Assembly (NCBI GenBank): GCA_963929865.1
Contig: CAWVKK010000012.1
Span: forward strand, 1-22,662
DNA length: 22,662 nt
Direction of reading: 5' to 3'
From: JAGZHZ01 sp963929865
GTDB taxonomy: Bacteria; Bacillota; Clostridia; Lachnospirales; Lachnospiraceae
Position 1 is the stretch's first letter. Every line of letters begins with the position of its first letter. Shown piece after piece: positions 6,434-14,326 of the stretch. The notes below the pieces were generated by a model. That model searched no databases and was not told the origin of the DNA. It saw only the letters and a program-made list of their open reading frames with translations. The translations under genes and the position numbers were made by a program.

Positions 6434-8176
6434 CTACCTCTTCATCTTCGGGTCAAACGCATCACGAAGACCATCGCCCACAAAATTGAATCCCAGCACA
6501 GTCAGCAGGATCAGACATCCTGCAGGAATCCACACAAACCAGTAGTTTGTCAGCACATAGCTGTCATTTACCGCGTTGACAATGTTGCCCCAGGAAGCAT
6601 ACGGGAATTTTACGCCCAATCCCAGGAAGCTCAGCGTTGCCTCCATCAGGATGACCGATCCCAGCTCCATCGTAGAGATTACAATAATCTGCGGAATCAC
6701 ATTCGGAATCAGATGCTTTAAGATTCTTCTGCTGACGCGGATGCCTGTGGCCTCCGTCGCGATCATAAACTCCTGTTCTCTTAAAGAGAGGATCTGACCG
6801 CGCGTCATGCGGGCGATCGTCGTCCAGCTGATCAATCCTAAAATTAAACACAGCATAAAAATACGCAGCTGCGGCTCTACCTGCAGGTAATCCATGACAG
6901 ACCCTAAAATCAGGTAAAGCGGCATTGCCGGGATACAGATTACGATATCCACGATACGCATCAAAATGGTATCAATCCATCCGCCGAAGTATCCGGCGAT
7001 TCCTCCGATGAGCATACCAAGTACAATTTCAATGATAATTACGACAAATCCGATCAGCAGAGAGATTCTTCCGCCGTACATCAGACGCGTCAGCATATCC
7101 ATGCCGTTTCCGTCCGTTCCCAGCCAATGTTCCTTGGACGGGGAAGCGTACGTGTCGTTGAGATACGTCTCCGTATATTTTCTGACCGTATACTGGTTAT
7201 CCCGCGACTGAATCCGGTACGTCTCCTCTGTCCCGTCCTCGCCTGCAAACACAAATGAACTCTCGCCTGCCTCCACGGCTCTCTCGATCTCTCTTCTGAG
7301 GTCAAGGCTTAAAAAGTCTGAGCTTTGGATCAGGTTCATCACATAGTAAGAGATATAAGCATACTCCGCTCCGTCTTTGAAAACCATCACCGATTCTCCG
7401 CTGTTATCGCTGCTCAGCTCATATGCGGCGCCGTCAATCTGAACCTGTGTCTCTCCCGCGTCGACCGCTTTTTCCACTGCAAACTGAAAATCATACGACA
7501 GACTGCTTTGCGGTTCTGCTGCCGAAAATACCCTTTTCGTAGCCATGCCAAGCGCTTCTACAACCGAAATCTCATACTGTCTTCCTCTCTGAACAATCTG
7601 ATATTCCGTGCCGTCCGCCTCAGCCGTCTGTTCGCCTGCGTCAATCGCCTGCGAGATTGCTTCCTTTGCCTCGTCGCTCAGTGTGACGCCTTCCTCTTCA
7701 TTAAACCTGTAATCGCCTCTGAGAGCCAGCGCCGTCGCGATCTGGCTTCCTCCGGAAATCGAATAGAATTCTTCTCCTTCCTTTGTCAGATAGTACATCG
7801 TACCGTTTGCCTCAAACGATTCTTCTCCAGCGTTCACCGCGTTTTGCAGTCCTGCAGCGATCGAGGACGGAAGCGTTTTTCCTTCCATGGCGACCAGGCG
7901 GTACGAGTTATTTTTTGTCGTCCCGACGTAATCTTTCAGGACGCTGTCTGTCTTTCGGAATACCTGGTCTTGTCTGTAAGGACTGAGCATTCCTCCCACA
8001 AAGGCAAACAAAAACATGCAGATCAAAATAATCAGTCCTGCCATAGCAAGCCTGTTTCTAAAAAAGCGTCTTGCCACCATCGCCCCGGGCGAAAGTACTT
8101 TTACCCGCTGTTCGTCATCCAGGGAGTCGGAAGTACTGACGTGTTTATCCTGCGCTTTTGTATCTTCTTTTTTCAT
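6434..8176 (-). CDS. oppC: Oligopeptide ABC transporter permease OppC with large extracytoplasmic repeat insertion
   Basis: This is a 580-residue inner-membrane permease, against about 300-340 for typical OppC. After a cytoplasmic tail (1-42), TM1 spans about 43-63. Residues about 70-345 are an insertion that should lie outside the cell, and the usual permease domain follows (about 346-575): GTDGNGMD (353-360), five more TM segments, and the EAA loop contacting the ATPases at about 470-492 (EFMIATEATGIRVSRR). The insertion contains four repeats, described separately. The frame is open to 8320, but that would overlap oppB by 130 nt; AGGAGG lies 6 nt before the ATG at 8176, which is the start, 14 nt after oppB. 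Confidence 0.92.
   Translation of the reverse strand: MKKEDTKAQDKHVSTSDSLDDEQRVKVLSPGAMVARRFFRNRLAMAGLIILICMFLFAFVGGMLSPYRQDQVFRKTDSVLKDYVGTTKNNSYRLVAMEGKTLPSSIAAGLQNAVNAGEESFEANGTMYYLTKEGEEFYSISGGSQIATALALRGDYRFNEEEGVTLSDEAKEAISQAIDAGEQTAEADGTEYQIVQRGRQYEISVVEALGMATKRVFSAAEPQSSLSYDFQFAVEKAVDAGETQVQIDGAAYELSSDNSGESVMVFKDGAEYAYISYYVMNLIQSSDFLSLDLRREIERAVEAGESSFVFAGEDGTEETYRIQSRDNQYTVRKYTETYLNDTYASPSKEHWLGTDGNGMDMLTRLMYGGRISLLIGFVVIIIEIVLGMLIGGIAGYFGGWIDTILMRIVDIVICIPAMPLYLILGSVMDYLQVEPQLRIFMLCLILGLISWTTIARMTRGQILSLREQEFMIATEATGIRVSRRILKHLIPNVIPQIIVISTMELGSVILMEATLSFLGLGVKFPYASWGNIVNAVNDSYVLTNYWFVWIPAGCLILLTVLGFNFVGDGLRDAFDPKMKR
7184..7879 (-). repeat. Four protein-level repeats (about 62 residues each) inside OppC
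   Basis: Within OppC residues 100-331, one module recurs four times: an amphipathic helix ending in A-V/I-x-A-G-E, then strands with a central acidic-G-x-x-Y and a final Y/V-x-h. The AGE anchors are at residues 116-118, 180-182, 240-242 and 303-305, a period of 64, 60 and 63. Between anchors lies a second variable helix, for example SQIATALAL or VEALGMATK. Copies are diverged, so the repeat is seen in the protein rather than the DNA. Confidence 0.75.
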
Positions 8177-8190
8177 ACTTCTCCTCCTTC

Positions 8191-9177
8191 CTAGTTGACT
8201 CTGACTCGAGGATCCGCGACTGCGTACAGAATATCCGCCAGCAGCGTTCCCATCAGCGTCAGGAATGCGATAAACGTCATGTAAAACATCGTAAACGGAA
8301 TGTCTCCTTTTGTCAGACACTGGTAAGAGGTATATCCGATGCCTGGGATCTGAAACAGCGTCTCTGTGATCAGAGCCCCTGAAAACAGCGCTGGCAGCTG
8401 ATTTGCCAGAATTGTAATAATCGGAATCAATGTATTGCGGAACGCATGGTAGTTGATGACGCGGCTCTCCGGAAGTCCCTTCGCGCGCGCTGTCCGGATA
8501 TAGTCTGCGTTCAGCACTTCCAGCATATTTGTTCTGGTATAGCGCATCAGACTGCCCATCTGAACAATCAAAAGCGTTGTAATCGGCAGAACAAGATGCT
8601 TCGCTATGTCTAAAATTTTTCCGACCGGGCTGAGCTGTTCATGCATACGTCCTACCACGCCGTACAGATCAAACCAGCCGAGCTTAATGGAGAATACATA
8701 TTTAAGCAGCGTCGCAAAAAAGAAAGAGGGCAAAGAGATTCCAATCAGCGCAAATATCGTCACCCCGTAATCGATTTTGCTGTACTGCTTTCGCGCCGCT
8801 AAAATTCCAAGCGGGACCGCGATCCCGACCTGCAGGATAAATGCGATCACCCCGACCGCAAAAGAATACCATATGACTTCTCCAAATTTTTCTGTGACAG
8901 GCTGATTCCACTCCCAGGAGTCTCCGAACTCGCCGCGGATTGCCTGTCCCGCCCAGTGAAAATATCCCGGTATCAGTTTTTTATCCAGCCCATATGCTGC
9001 TTCCAGCTCATCTACCAATTCTTGATACGATTTGGCTCCGGGTTTCTCTGACATCGTCCTTGCTTTTGTCTCTACGAAAGAAGATGGCAGGCAGCGTTCA
9101 ATGGAATAGATAATGAAAGTGACAAAGAATAAGATTACCACAGACAGCGCTAATCTTCGAATTATAAATTTTTTCAT
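8191..9177 (-). CDS. oppB: Oligopeptide ABC transporter permease OppB
   Basis: This 328-residue permease forms the translocation path with OppC. TM1 is at about 9-27, followed by an extracytoplasmic segment (about 30-95) and five further TM segments. The EAA loop lies at about 225-250 (DYIRTARAKGLPESRV) and the end, ADPRVRVN, is typical of OppB. Upstream in-frame ATGs reach 9276, but AAAGGA lies 7 nt before the ATG at 9177 and the protein from there has normal length and a normal KKFIIRRL start, so 9177 is chosen. It is separated from oppA by 128 bp containing a perfect hairpin, and from oppC by 14 bp. Confidence 0.93.
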   Translation of the reverse strand: MKKFIIRRLALSVVILFFVTFIIYSIERCLPSSFVETKARTMSEKPGAKSYQELVDELEAAYGLDKKLIPGYFHWAGQAIRGEFGDSWEWNQPVTEKFGEVIWYSFAVGVIAFILQVGIAVPLGILAARKQYSKIDYGVTIFALIGISLPSFFFATLLKYVFSIKLGWFDLYGVVGRMHEQLSPVGKILDIAKHLVLPITTLLIVQMGSLMRYTRTNMLEVLNADYIRTARAKGLPESRVINYHAFRNTLIPIITILANQLPALFSGALITETLFQIPGIGYTSYQCLTKGDIPFTMFYMTFIAFLTLMGTLLADILYAVADPRVRVN

Positions 9178-9247
9178 ATCCAGTCCTTTCTGTTTCCTGT
9201 ACGTGAAGCGAGGTGAAAACCAGATTTTTCCTCCCGTTTCACCTACA

Positions 9248-9272
9248 TTTGGGCCCGACAGGCGGGCCCAAA
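9248..9272 (-). promoter_or_regulatory. Intercistronic hairpin between oppA and oppB
   Basis: TTTGGGCCCG and CGGGCCCAAA form a perfect 10-bp stem with a 5-nt loop, 33 nt past the oppA stop. No U-run follows, so it is probably not a full terminator. In Opp-type operons such hairpins protect the upstream binding-protein mRNA from 3' decay and let it exceed the permease mRNA; that role is inferred here. Confidence 0.65.
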
Positions 9273-9305
9273 CCATCAGTTTCTCATAACTTTATCCGTG
9301 ATCTG

Positions 9306-11543
9306 TCAGTTCATCTCAATCAGAGCGATATCTTTTACCCATCTGTAAAATGGCGTAGAATCCTTTGTGAAGGAATCTGCATTGATGCGCTGCGGGCTGT
9401 ATACGACGCAGTTCTGTCTCTGATATACAGGAACCTCTACGCCCCAGTCCATAATAATGTCGAGCGCTTCTTTGTACAGACCCTTTCTGTATGTCTGATC
9501 GTCGCTTGTTCTTGCCTCCAGAATCAGCTCGTCCAGCGCTGCGTCTGAAATGCAGTAGTGGTTGCTCGGCTGATTGCTGTAGTAAATCTGGTACATATCC
9601 GGATCTGCGTCCGCTGCCCATGCTGCTGCCCACAGCTCAGTCGTATGAGCGCCCATGCTGTCATACAGCTGCGTGCTGTCGCTTAAGTCGTTGATGTTCA
9701 GTTCAATTCCGATTTCGCCAAGAGCTGTCTTTGCGTCCGCCATGATTCCAAAGCTTGGATGATCGCCTTTGCCGTCCGCGCCTACCATAATCTCATAGCT
9801 TAACTTTGCGCCTTCCGGAGCTGCTGTCGCTTTTCCGTTTTCGATCGTATAGCCTGCTGCCTCTAAGAATCCCAGCGCTGCAGTTTTTGCCGCCTCATAT
9901 TTCTGTTCTGCCGTCATGTCCTCGGTGTAGATCTCATTTCCGTTTACGTCTACAGAAAATGCTGCTCTGTAGTCTGCGTCCGATTTGTGCGGAGCTGCCC
10001 AGGAGGTGTTGGAGATCGGATAGTCGATGACCGAAGCCGCCTCGCCGTAGTAGGAGTCAATATTTACATCGCGGTATACGCACAGGATCGTCGCCAGAGC
10101 TTTTCTTAAATTCTTTGACTGCTCAGAAGCCGGGTCTCCTCCGACATTGACAGTGGAGGCGTTGATTCCGATGTAGCCGTATCCTAAGTTGTCTGTCGTT
10201 ACGGTGTTGATCACATCGCCGTTCAATTCGCCTGTCCCGTTGATCGATCCGATCTGTTCGAACGCAGATTTGCTTCCGCTTGGGTCGGCGATATCGGCTG
10301 TACCCTGCTGAACAGCCGGAATCTTGTCTGAGTCAGCCGTCTCTTTTAACTGGATGTTCTTCGTCTTTGGAGCGCCTAAGAAATAATCTTCATTTGCTTC
10401 CAGGTAGACAATCTTATTTTCATATTTTACAAACTTGTAAGGTCCGAATCCCAGAGGCTGCGTCATCAGCTCTCTCATCTTGGAGAGATCGCCTCTTGTG
10501 AATCCAAACTGATTGTTTTCATAGTCATACTGGCTTTCATCGCCGTAGTAGTGCAGAGGAAGAATTCCGATGTTTAAGCGGTATGGCGTTGTAGCGTCGT
10601 ATCCGTTTAAAGTGATTTCCACTTCATAATCGCCTAATTTTTTGATTCCTTCAATATTGGCAACCTCTTCGCCCTCGCCGTTCTCTCTCATCTGTTCTAC
10701 CAGATAATCAGATGCAACCTGGTTCGCCTGGGAAGCCAGCGTCTCTTCATCGCCGTAGTTTGCTCCCAGCGTTGCGTAGTCGGCGCCGTACATCGCTGCA
10801 ACGTCCGCGATAACTTCCTCCTGTGTCTTATCGCCCGGGTCGTAGCTCTCGTCTAAGGTGTAGAAAGCGACAAAAAGCTCGATCGCCGAACTCATGTCAT
10901 ATCCTTCATAATTTTCTTCTGCCCATCCCATTTCAGACGTCAGCAGCGGTGTGATGACGTCGCTCTGAATCTGTGCCTCAAGCGCTTCCGGCATCTCTGC
11001 AAGAGTCTGGGCAACCTTTTCGTCCGTCACAGATTCTGCCGCTGTAGAATTTGCGCGGTAATTTTTCAGACCTTTGATGTTCTGAGAATACAGGGTCTGG
11101 TTTCCGTCGTAGCTCGGGTCGCAGTAAGCGTACAGGCTGAAAATAACGTCGTCTGCTGTCAGGTTGACGCCGTCTGTGAAATAGATGTCGTCGCGCAGCT
11201 TAAAGTTGTAAACCGTCTCGTTTGTCTCTTCGTTTCTTGTCATTGTAACGTCAGCCATTCCATAGTAGGTATACTCTGTTCCGTTGTACTCTCTTGTCTC
11301 TCCCTCAATTCCTTTCCATACCGGCAGACCGCTTCTGTCAAGCGTCAGCAGCCACGGAAAGATGATGTCGCATACGTCCTGATCGTATACCTGCTCTGCA
11401 AACAGCGGAGAAAACTTTTCGTTAAAGTTTGTCACTCCCACTACGAGCGGCGTATCCTCCGCCGCATATGTCATGCTTCCTGCCAGCCCTGCTGCCATGG
11501 TTCCCGCCAGAAAAGCAGACATCAGTTTTTTACTTTTCTTCAT
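9306..11543 (-). CDS. oppA: Oligopeptide ABC transporter substrate-binding protein OppA (SBP_bac_5 family)
   Basis: This 745-residue extracytoplasmic receptor delivers peptides to OppBC. The family signature is at about 112-137 (YNFKLRDDIYFTDG, then LTADDVIFSL). The signal peptide (1-28, KKSKK, hydrophobic core, MTYAAED) ends in a signal peptidase I site with no lipobox cysteine, which is unusual for a Gram-positive binding protein. Family members are about 530-600 residues; much of the excess is an acidic insertion at about 165-300. The start follows AAGGAGG. It lies 16 nt after the 183-residue gene and leads the transporter block. The substrate is probably peptide, judging from the linked oppBCDF and pepF, but related proteins bind other ligands. 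Confidence 0.9.
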   Translation of the reverse strand: MKKSKKLMSAFLAGTMAAGLAGSMTYAAEDTPLVVGVTNFNEKFSPLFAEQVYDQDVCDIIFPWLLTLDRSGLPVWKGIEGETREYNGTEYTYYGMADVTMTRNEETNETVYNFKLRDDIYFTDGVNLTADDVIFSLYAYCDPSYDGNQTLYSQNIKGLKNYRANSTAAESVTDEKVAQTLAEMPEALEAQIQSDVITPLLTSEMGWAEENYEGYDMSSAIELFVAFYTLDESYDPGDKTQEEVIADVAAMYGADYATLGANYGDEETLASQANQVASDYLVEQMRENGEGEEVANIEGIKKLGDYEVEITLNGYDATTPYRLNIGILPLHYYGDESQYDYENNQFGFTRGDLSKMRELMTQPLGFGPYKFVKYENKIVYLEANEDYFLGAPKTKNIQLKETADSDKIPAVQQGTADIADPSGSKSAFEQIGSINGTGELNGDVINTVTTDNLGYGYIGINASTVNVGGDPASEQSKNLRKALATILCVYRDVNIDSYYGEAASVIDYPISNTSWAAPHKSDADYRAAFSVDVNGNEIYTEDMTAEQKYEAAKTAALGFLEAAGYTIENGKATAAPEGAKLSYEIMVGADGKGDHPSFGIMADAKTALGEIGIELNINDLSDSTQLYDSMGAHTTELWAAAWAADADPDMYQIYYSNQPSNHYCISDAALDELILEARTSDDQTYRKGLYKEALDIIMDWGVEVPVYQRQNCVVYSPQRINADSFTKDSTPFYRWVKDIALIEMN

Positions 11544-11559
11544 ATTACCATTCCTCCTT

Positions 11560-12111
11560 CTAAGTTTGGGACGGTCCTAAGACTGTCGTCTCTATCCGGT
11601 CCATCCTTTTTTTATTTTCAAAAATCTGTGCCATATTGACTGCACAGATGATTAAAAATACGATTTCCCACAAAAGCTCCTGTTTTGTAAGCTCCTGCCG
11701 ATACAGCCCGTTTCCCTGAAAAAAAAGCTCTGCAGCGATCAGATATCCAAGCCCGAAAAGCAGTCCTCTTACGCTTCTGCGCATACGGACAATCGATTTC
11801 TCATACGCCGGAAGCTCCATTTTCTCTCCGGCATGACAGAAGCGAAACGCCCCCATGATAAAATAAAGTCCCGGAAAAAACAGGATCGCGTAGGGAAGAG
11901 TCACGTAAAAAATTCGGCTGCTCGCCGTGTTCAAAAAGCCCGCGGCGGCGTGCAGTGCAAAAAAGGCTGCGGCAGAACACAGAAACCATTCCCTTTTTCC
12001 CGTTTCGTTCTTTATCTCATAATAGTCTCCCGTATAGATCACCGCACGTTTCTTTTTATTTTTTTCGCCGCGCGTCTCCTCTGTCCGATATTGTTTTGTA
12101 TATTTTTTCAT
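11560..12111 (-). CDS. Four-helix membrane protein of unknown function in the opp operon
   Basis: This 183-residue protein has a basic, hydrophilic N-terminus (1-40) and four hydrophobic segments (about 43-63, 68-88, 113-133 and 143-160), with cytoplasmic tails at both ends. The start overlaps the pepF stop by 4 nt (ATGA) and has no strong ribosome site of its own, so it probably depends on ribosomes finishing pepF. It lies 16 nt before oppA. I do not recognise the family; position suggests a partner of the peptide transporter. Because pepF carries an early stop codon, translation of this gene may be reduced. Confidence 0.7.
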   Translation of the reverse strand: MKKYTKQYRTEETRGEKNKKKRAVIYTGDYYEIKNETGKREWFLCSAAAFFALHAAAGFLNTASSRIFYVTLPYAILFFPGLYFIMGAFRFCHAGEKMELPAYEKSIVRMRRSVRGLLFGLGYLIAAELFFQGNGLYRQELTKQELLWEIVFLIICAVNMAQIFENKKRMDRIETTVLGPSQT

Positions 12112-13787
12112 TGTTTTTCTGCCAGTTTTGCTTCCAGTTTCCGTACAATCTCCTTGACGCTTCCCTCTTCAAACGGCGTCTTCAGCCCGACTTTTTTGAG
12201 CATATTTCCGTAGAAGTCGCTTGCCGAGAGCCTGCAAAGCTTCAGATAGCTGTTCCACGCCTCCTCATAGTTCTCGTCCATCCAGATTTTATACTGAAAA
12301 GCGCAGATCTGGGCAAGAACATAGTCGATATAGTAGAAAGGCGACATGTAGATATGTCTCTGTTTCTGCCAGATTCTTCCCTCGTCAAAAAAGGCGTCCT
12401 CGTAGGAGAGGTACGGGCGGTATTCGTCCTCGAGTCTTCTCCACGTCTCATGGCGCTGTTTTGGTGTCATATCCGGATTTTCATAGACGATATGCTGGAA
12501 TTCGTCCACCATCGTGCCGTACGGAATAAAAATTACGGCGTCTTCCAGCTGCATCTTCAGAAAGTCCTCGTACCGTTCTCCAAAAAAGTCCTTCATCCAC
12601 GGATTTGTAAAAAATTCCATTGACATGGAATGAATCTCCGCCGTCTCCATCGTGATCTGGGCATGTTCTCTGATCGGATCCATACCGGAAAGATATCCCT
12701 GAAACGCGTGGCCGCATTCATGCGTAATCACATCGACGTCGCCGCTTGTCCCGTTAAAATTGGCAAAAATAAATGGAGCATGATAGTTTGGCAGATACGT
12801 CATATATCCGCCGCCACTTTTCGCCTTTCTTCCCAGTACATCAAAAAGCTCATTCTCCATCATAAAATCCATAAATTCTTTTGTCTCAGAAGACAATTTC
12901 TCGTACATTGCCTGACCACATTTTAAAATTTCCTCTGGTGTTCCAACCGGCTTTGGATTTCCCTGCGGAAAATAAACGCCTTCTTCTTTATGCGTCAGTT
13001 TGTCAAGCCCCAGGCGTGCTTTTCGTCTTTCCTACACCTTTTTCACAAAAGGCACAAAATCTTTTTTGATCTGTTCCCGGAATCTCTCTACTTCCTGCTG
13101 TCCGTAGCTGTTCCGGTTCATTCGATAATATCCCAATTCTACATAATTTTTATACCCGAGAATCCTTGCCTGCGCAGTTCTGTTCTGAACCAGTCTGTCA
13201 TAAATCAGGTCAAGCTCTTCCCCTACGCTCTCAAAATAAGCCGTATATTTTTGATATGCCCGGCTGCGGATCTGCCGGTCCTCGCTCTGCAGATAAGGCG
13301 TCATCAGCGAGAGGTTGAGTGTTTCTCCTTCCCACTCGATCTGGGCGCCCGCGAGGAGATTGGAATACTGCGTTGCAAGCGCGTTTTCTTTCTGCATCAG
13401 TTCCATAATTTCCGGCGCGAAGCTTTTAAACGACAGCTCCATACTCTTAAAAGCTACCTGACCGATTTTATGTTCCAGCGTTTCCCTGTACGGAGACTCA
13501 AACAGAAGTTTTTGATACGCGAGTACCATGTCCTGATACGCCGGCATGGAAGCGTCATAATAATCATTTTCCTGTGCGTAATACGCGTCAGCCGTATTGC
13601 CGTCATGGCGGATCGACGCGATCGTGGAGAGCGTTTCCACTTCTGCTGTCAGCTCATAGTATTTTTTGTGAACCTCAAACTGTTCTTCTCCGTTTTCTGC
13701 GCTCTGAAGCTCCTGCTCCAACTTCCGGAATTTTTTTCTGACCTCTTCAAAGTCAACCCGTCGATAAGGCATATCCCGAAATTTCAA
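12108..13787 (-). pseudogene. pepF: M3-family oligoendopeptidase F, interrupted by one in-frame TAG codon
   Basis: The frame codes for a cytoplasmic zinc oligopeptidase that would cut imported peptides. Translation starts at a TTG, 8 nt after AGGAGG, and gives 251 residues ending at TAG (13032-13034). The same frame continues for 307 codons with family-typical sequence (RLGLDKLTHKE, then VYFPQGNP) to the stop at 12108. The zinc motif HECGH (residues 356-360 of the full frame) and the third ligand Glu (about 384) lie after the TAG. Without the stop the protein would have 560 codons, normal for this M3 subfamily. Both halves look well conserved, so the change is recent, a strain variant or a sequence error. 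Neighbouring genes end normally in TAG, so the codon is not reassigned. Confidence 0.88.
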
Positions 13788-13826
13788 ATTTCCATCCTCC
13801 TGTCACTTTATTCATACTATTTTAGT

Positions 13827-13856
13827 ATTATATCATTAAAGGCATCAAAAAAGCAA
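13827..13856 (-). promoter_or_regulatory. Predicted promoter of the pepF-opp operon
   Basis: On the minus strand, TTGCTT (13851-13856) and a perfect TATAAT (13827-13832) are 18 bp apart, 40 bp upstream of the pepF start. A small palindrome, ATACTA-TTT-TAGTAT (13814-13828), overlaps the downstream edge of the -10 and the expected start site and could be a repressor site. Confidence 0.65.
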
Positions 13857-13887
13857 GTAATTACGCCCGAAATATTGACAATTTGCA

Positions 13888-13930
13888 CAAAAAAACACCT
13901 ATTTTGGACTTTTTTCCAGAAAACAGGTGT
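13888..13930 (-). terminator. Terminator of the SRP RNA gene
   Basis: The minus strand carries ACACCT-G-TTTTCTGG pairing with CCAAAAT-AGGTGT around a short loop, then a run of seven or eight U. It ends about 37 nt past the mature SRP RNA 3' end and just upstream of the pepF promoter, so it insulates the operon. Confidence 0.85.
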
Positions 13931-13966
13931 CTCTTCTTCTTATTGCGTATCTATTTTATTTTTAAT

Positions 13967-14228
13967 CCGTGCGCCGCACTTTGAATCTCCGCCACAAGCG
14001 TTACCTTTACAGTTAACTCAGTCCAGGCACCCTTACGGCACACAGAAGGTTCTGCTTAGTGCTGCTCCGTTCCCGACCTGACACGGTTCACAGATTTCTG
14101 TTGCGTAAGACCCAAACGTCAACGCCACTTATAAAGGGCAGCCTCACAGCGCAAGACCCTGGGATTGGCATCACCCCTGCTAGAGCGGTTTGCAGGTACA
14201 GGGCACCGCTAGCTCCCCGGTTGCACGG
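13967..14228 (-). ncRNA. ffs: Signal recognition particle RNA, large bacterial type
   Basis: This is the RNA of the signal recognition particle, which binds Ffh and targets nascent membrane and secreted proteins. The minus strand matches the Bacillus/Clostridium long form: Alu-domain elements GGGGAGCTAGCGGTGCCCTG and CCGCTCTAGCAGGG near the 5' end, GTTGACGTTTGGGTC, the Ffh-binding tip (GTCAGGTC, then GGAA, then GAGCAGC), and the closing helix CCGTGC/GCACGG joining the two ends. The ends are placed from that helix and may be off by a few nt. A hairpin in the 5' leader (14242-14260) may mark precursor processing. tadA lies just upstream, as in Bacillus; dnaX does not follow. Confidence 0.93.
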
Positions 14229-14278
14229 AAATGTTATGACAAATTCATTCTACAGCGCTTTCACCGCTGTGCCTTACA

Positions 14279-14307
14279 ACTATAACCTTTTTTTTTGATT
14301 TTGTCAA
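14279..14307 (-). promoter_or_regulatory. Strong promoter of the SRP RNA gene
   Basis: On the minus strand, a perfect TTGACA (14302-14307) and TATAGT (14279-14284) are 17 bp apart. The predicted start is near 14272, giving a leader of about 44 nt before the mature RNA, as expected for a processed precursor. Confidence 0.85.
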
Positions 14308-14326
14308 CTTGATTCTCGTTTTTCTC

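Noticed and set aside
6434..8320. Longer OppC beginning at 8320
   Set aside because: It would overlap oppB by 130 nt and lacks a ribosome site; AGGAGG marks the ATG at 8176.
8191..9276. Longer OppB beginning at 9276
   Set aside because: The extra residues read through the intercistronic hairpin, while a ribosome site and a normal N-terminus mark 9177.
12108..12908. C-terminal pepF half as an independent peptidase gene
   Set aside because: No ribosome site precedes the ATG at 12908, which lies inside the continuous family sequence that begins right after the amber codon.
13032..13034. Amber codon in pepF as programmed read-through or pyrrolysine
   Set aside because: TAG is the normal stop of oppC, oppD, the secreted-protein gene and the ArsR gene here, no pyl gene is visible, and M3 peptidases are not known to use pyrrolysine. 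A mutation or sequence error is simpler.
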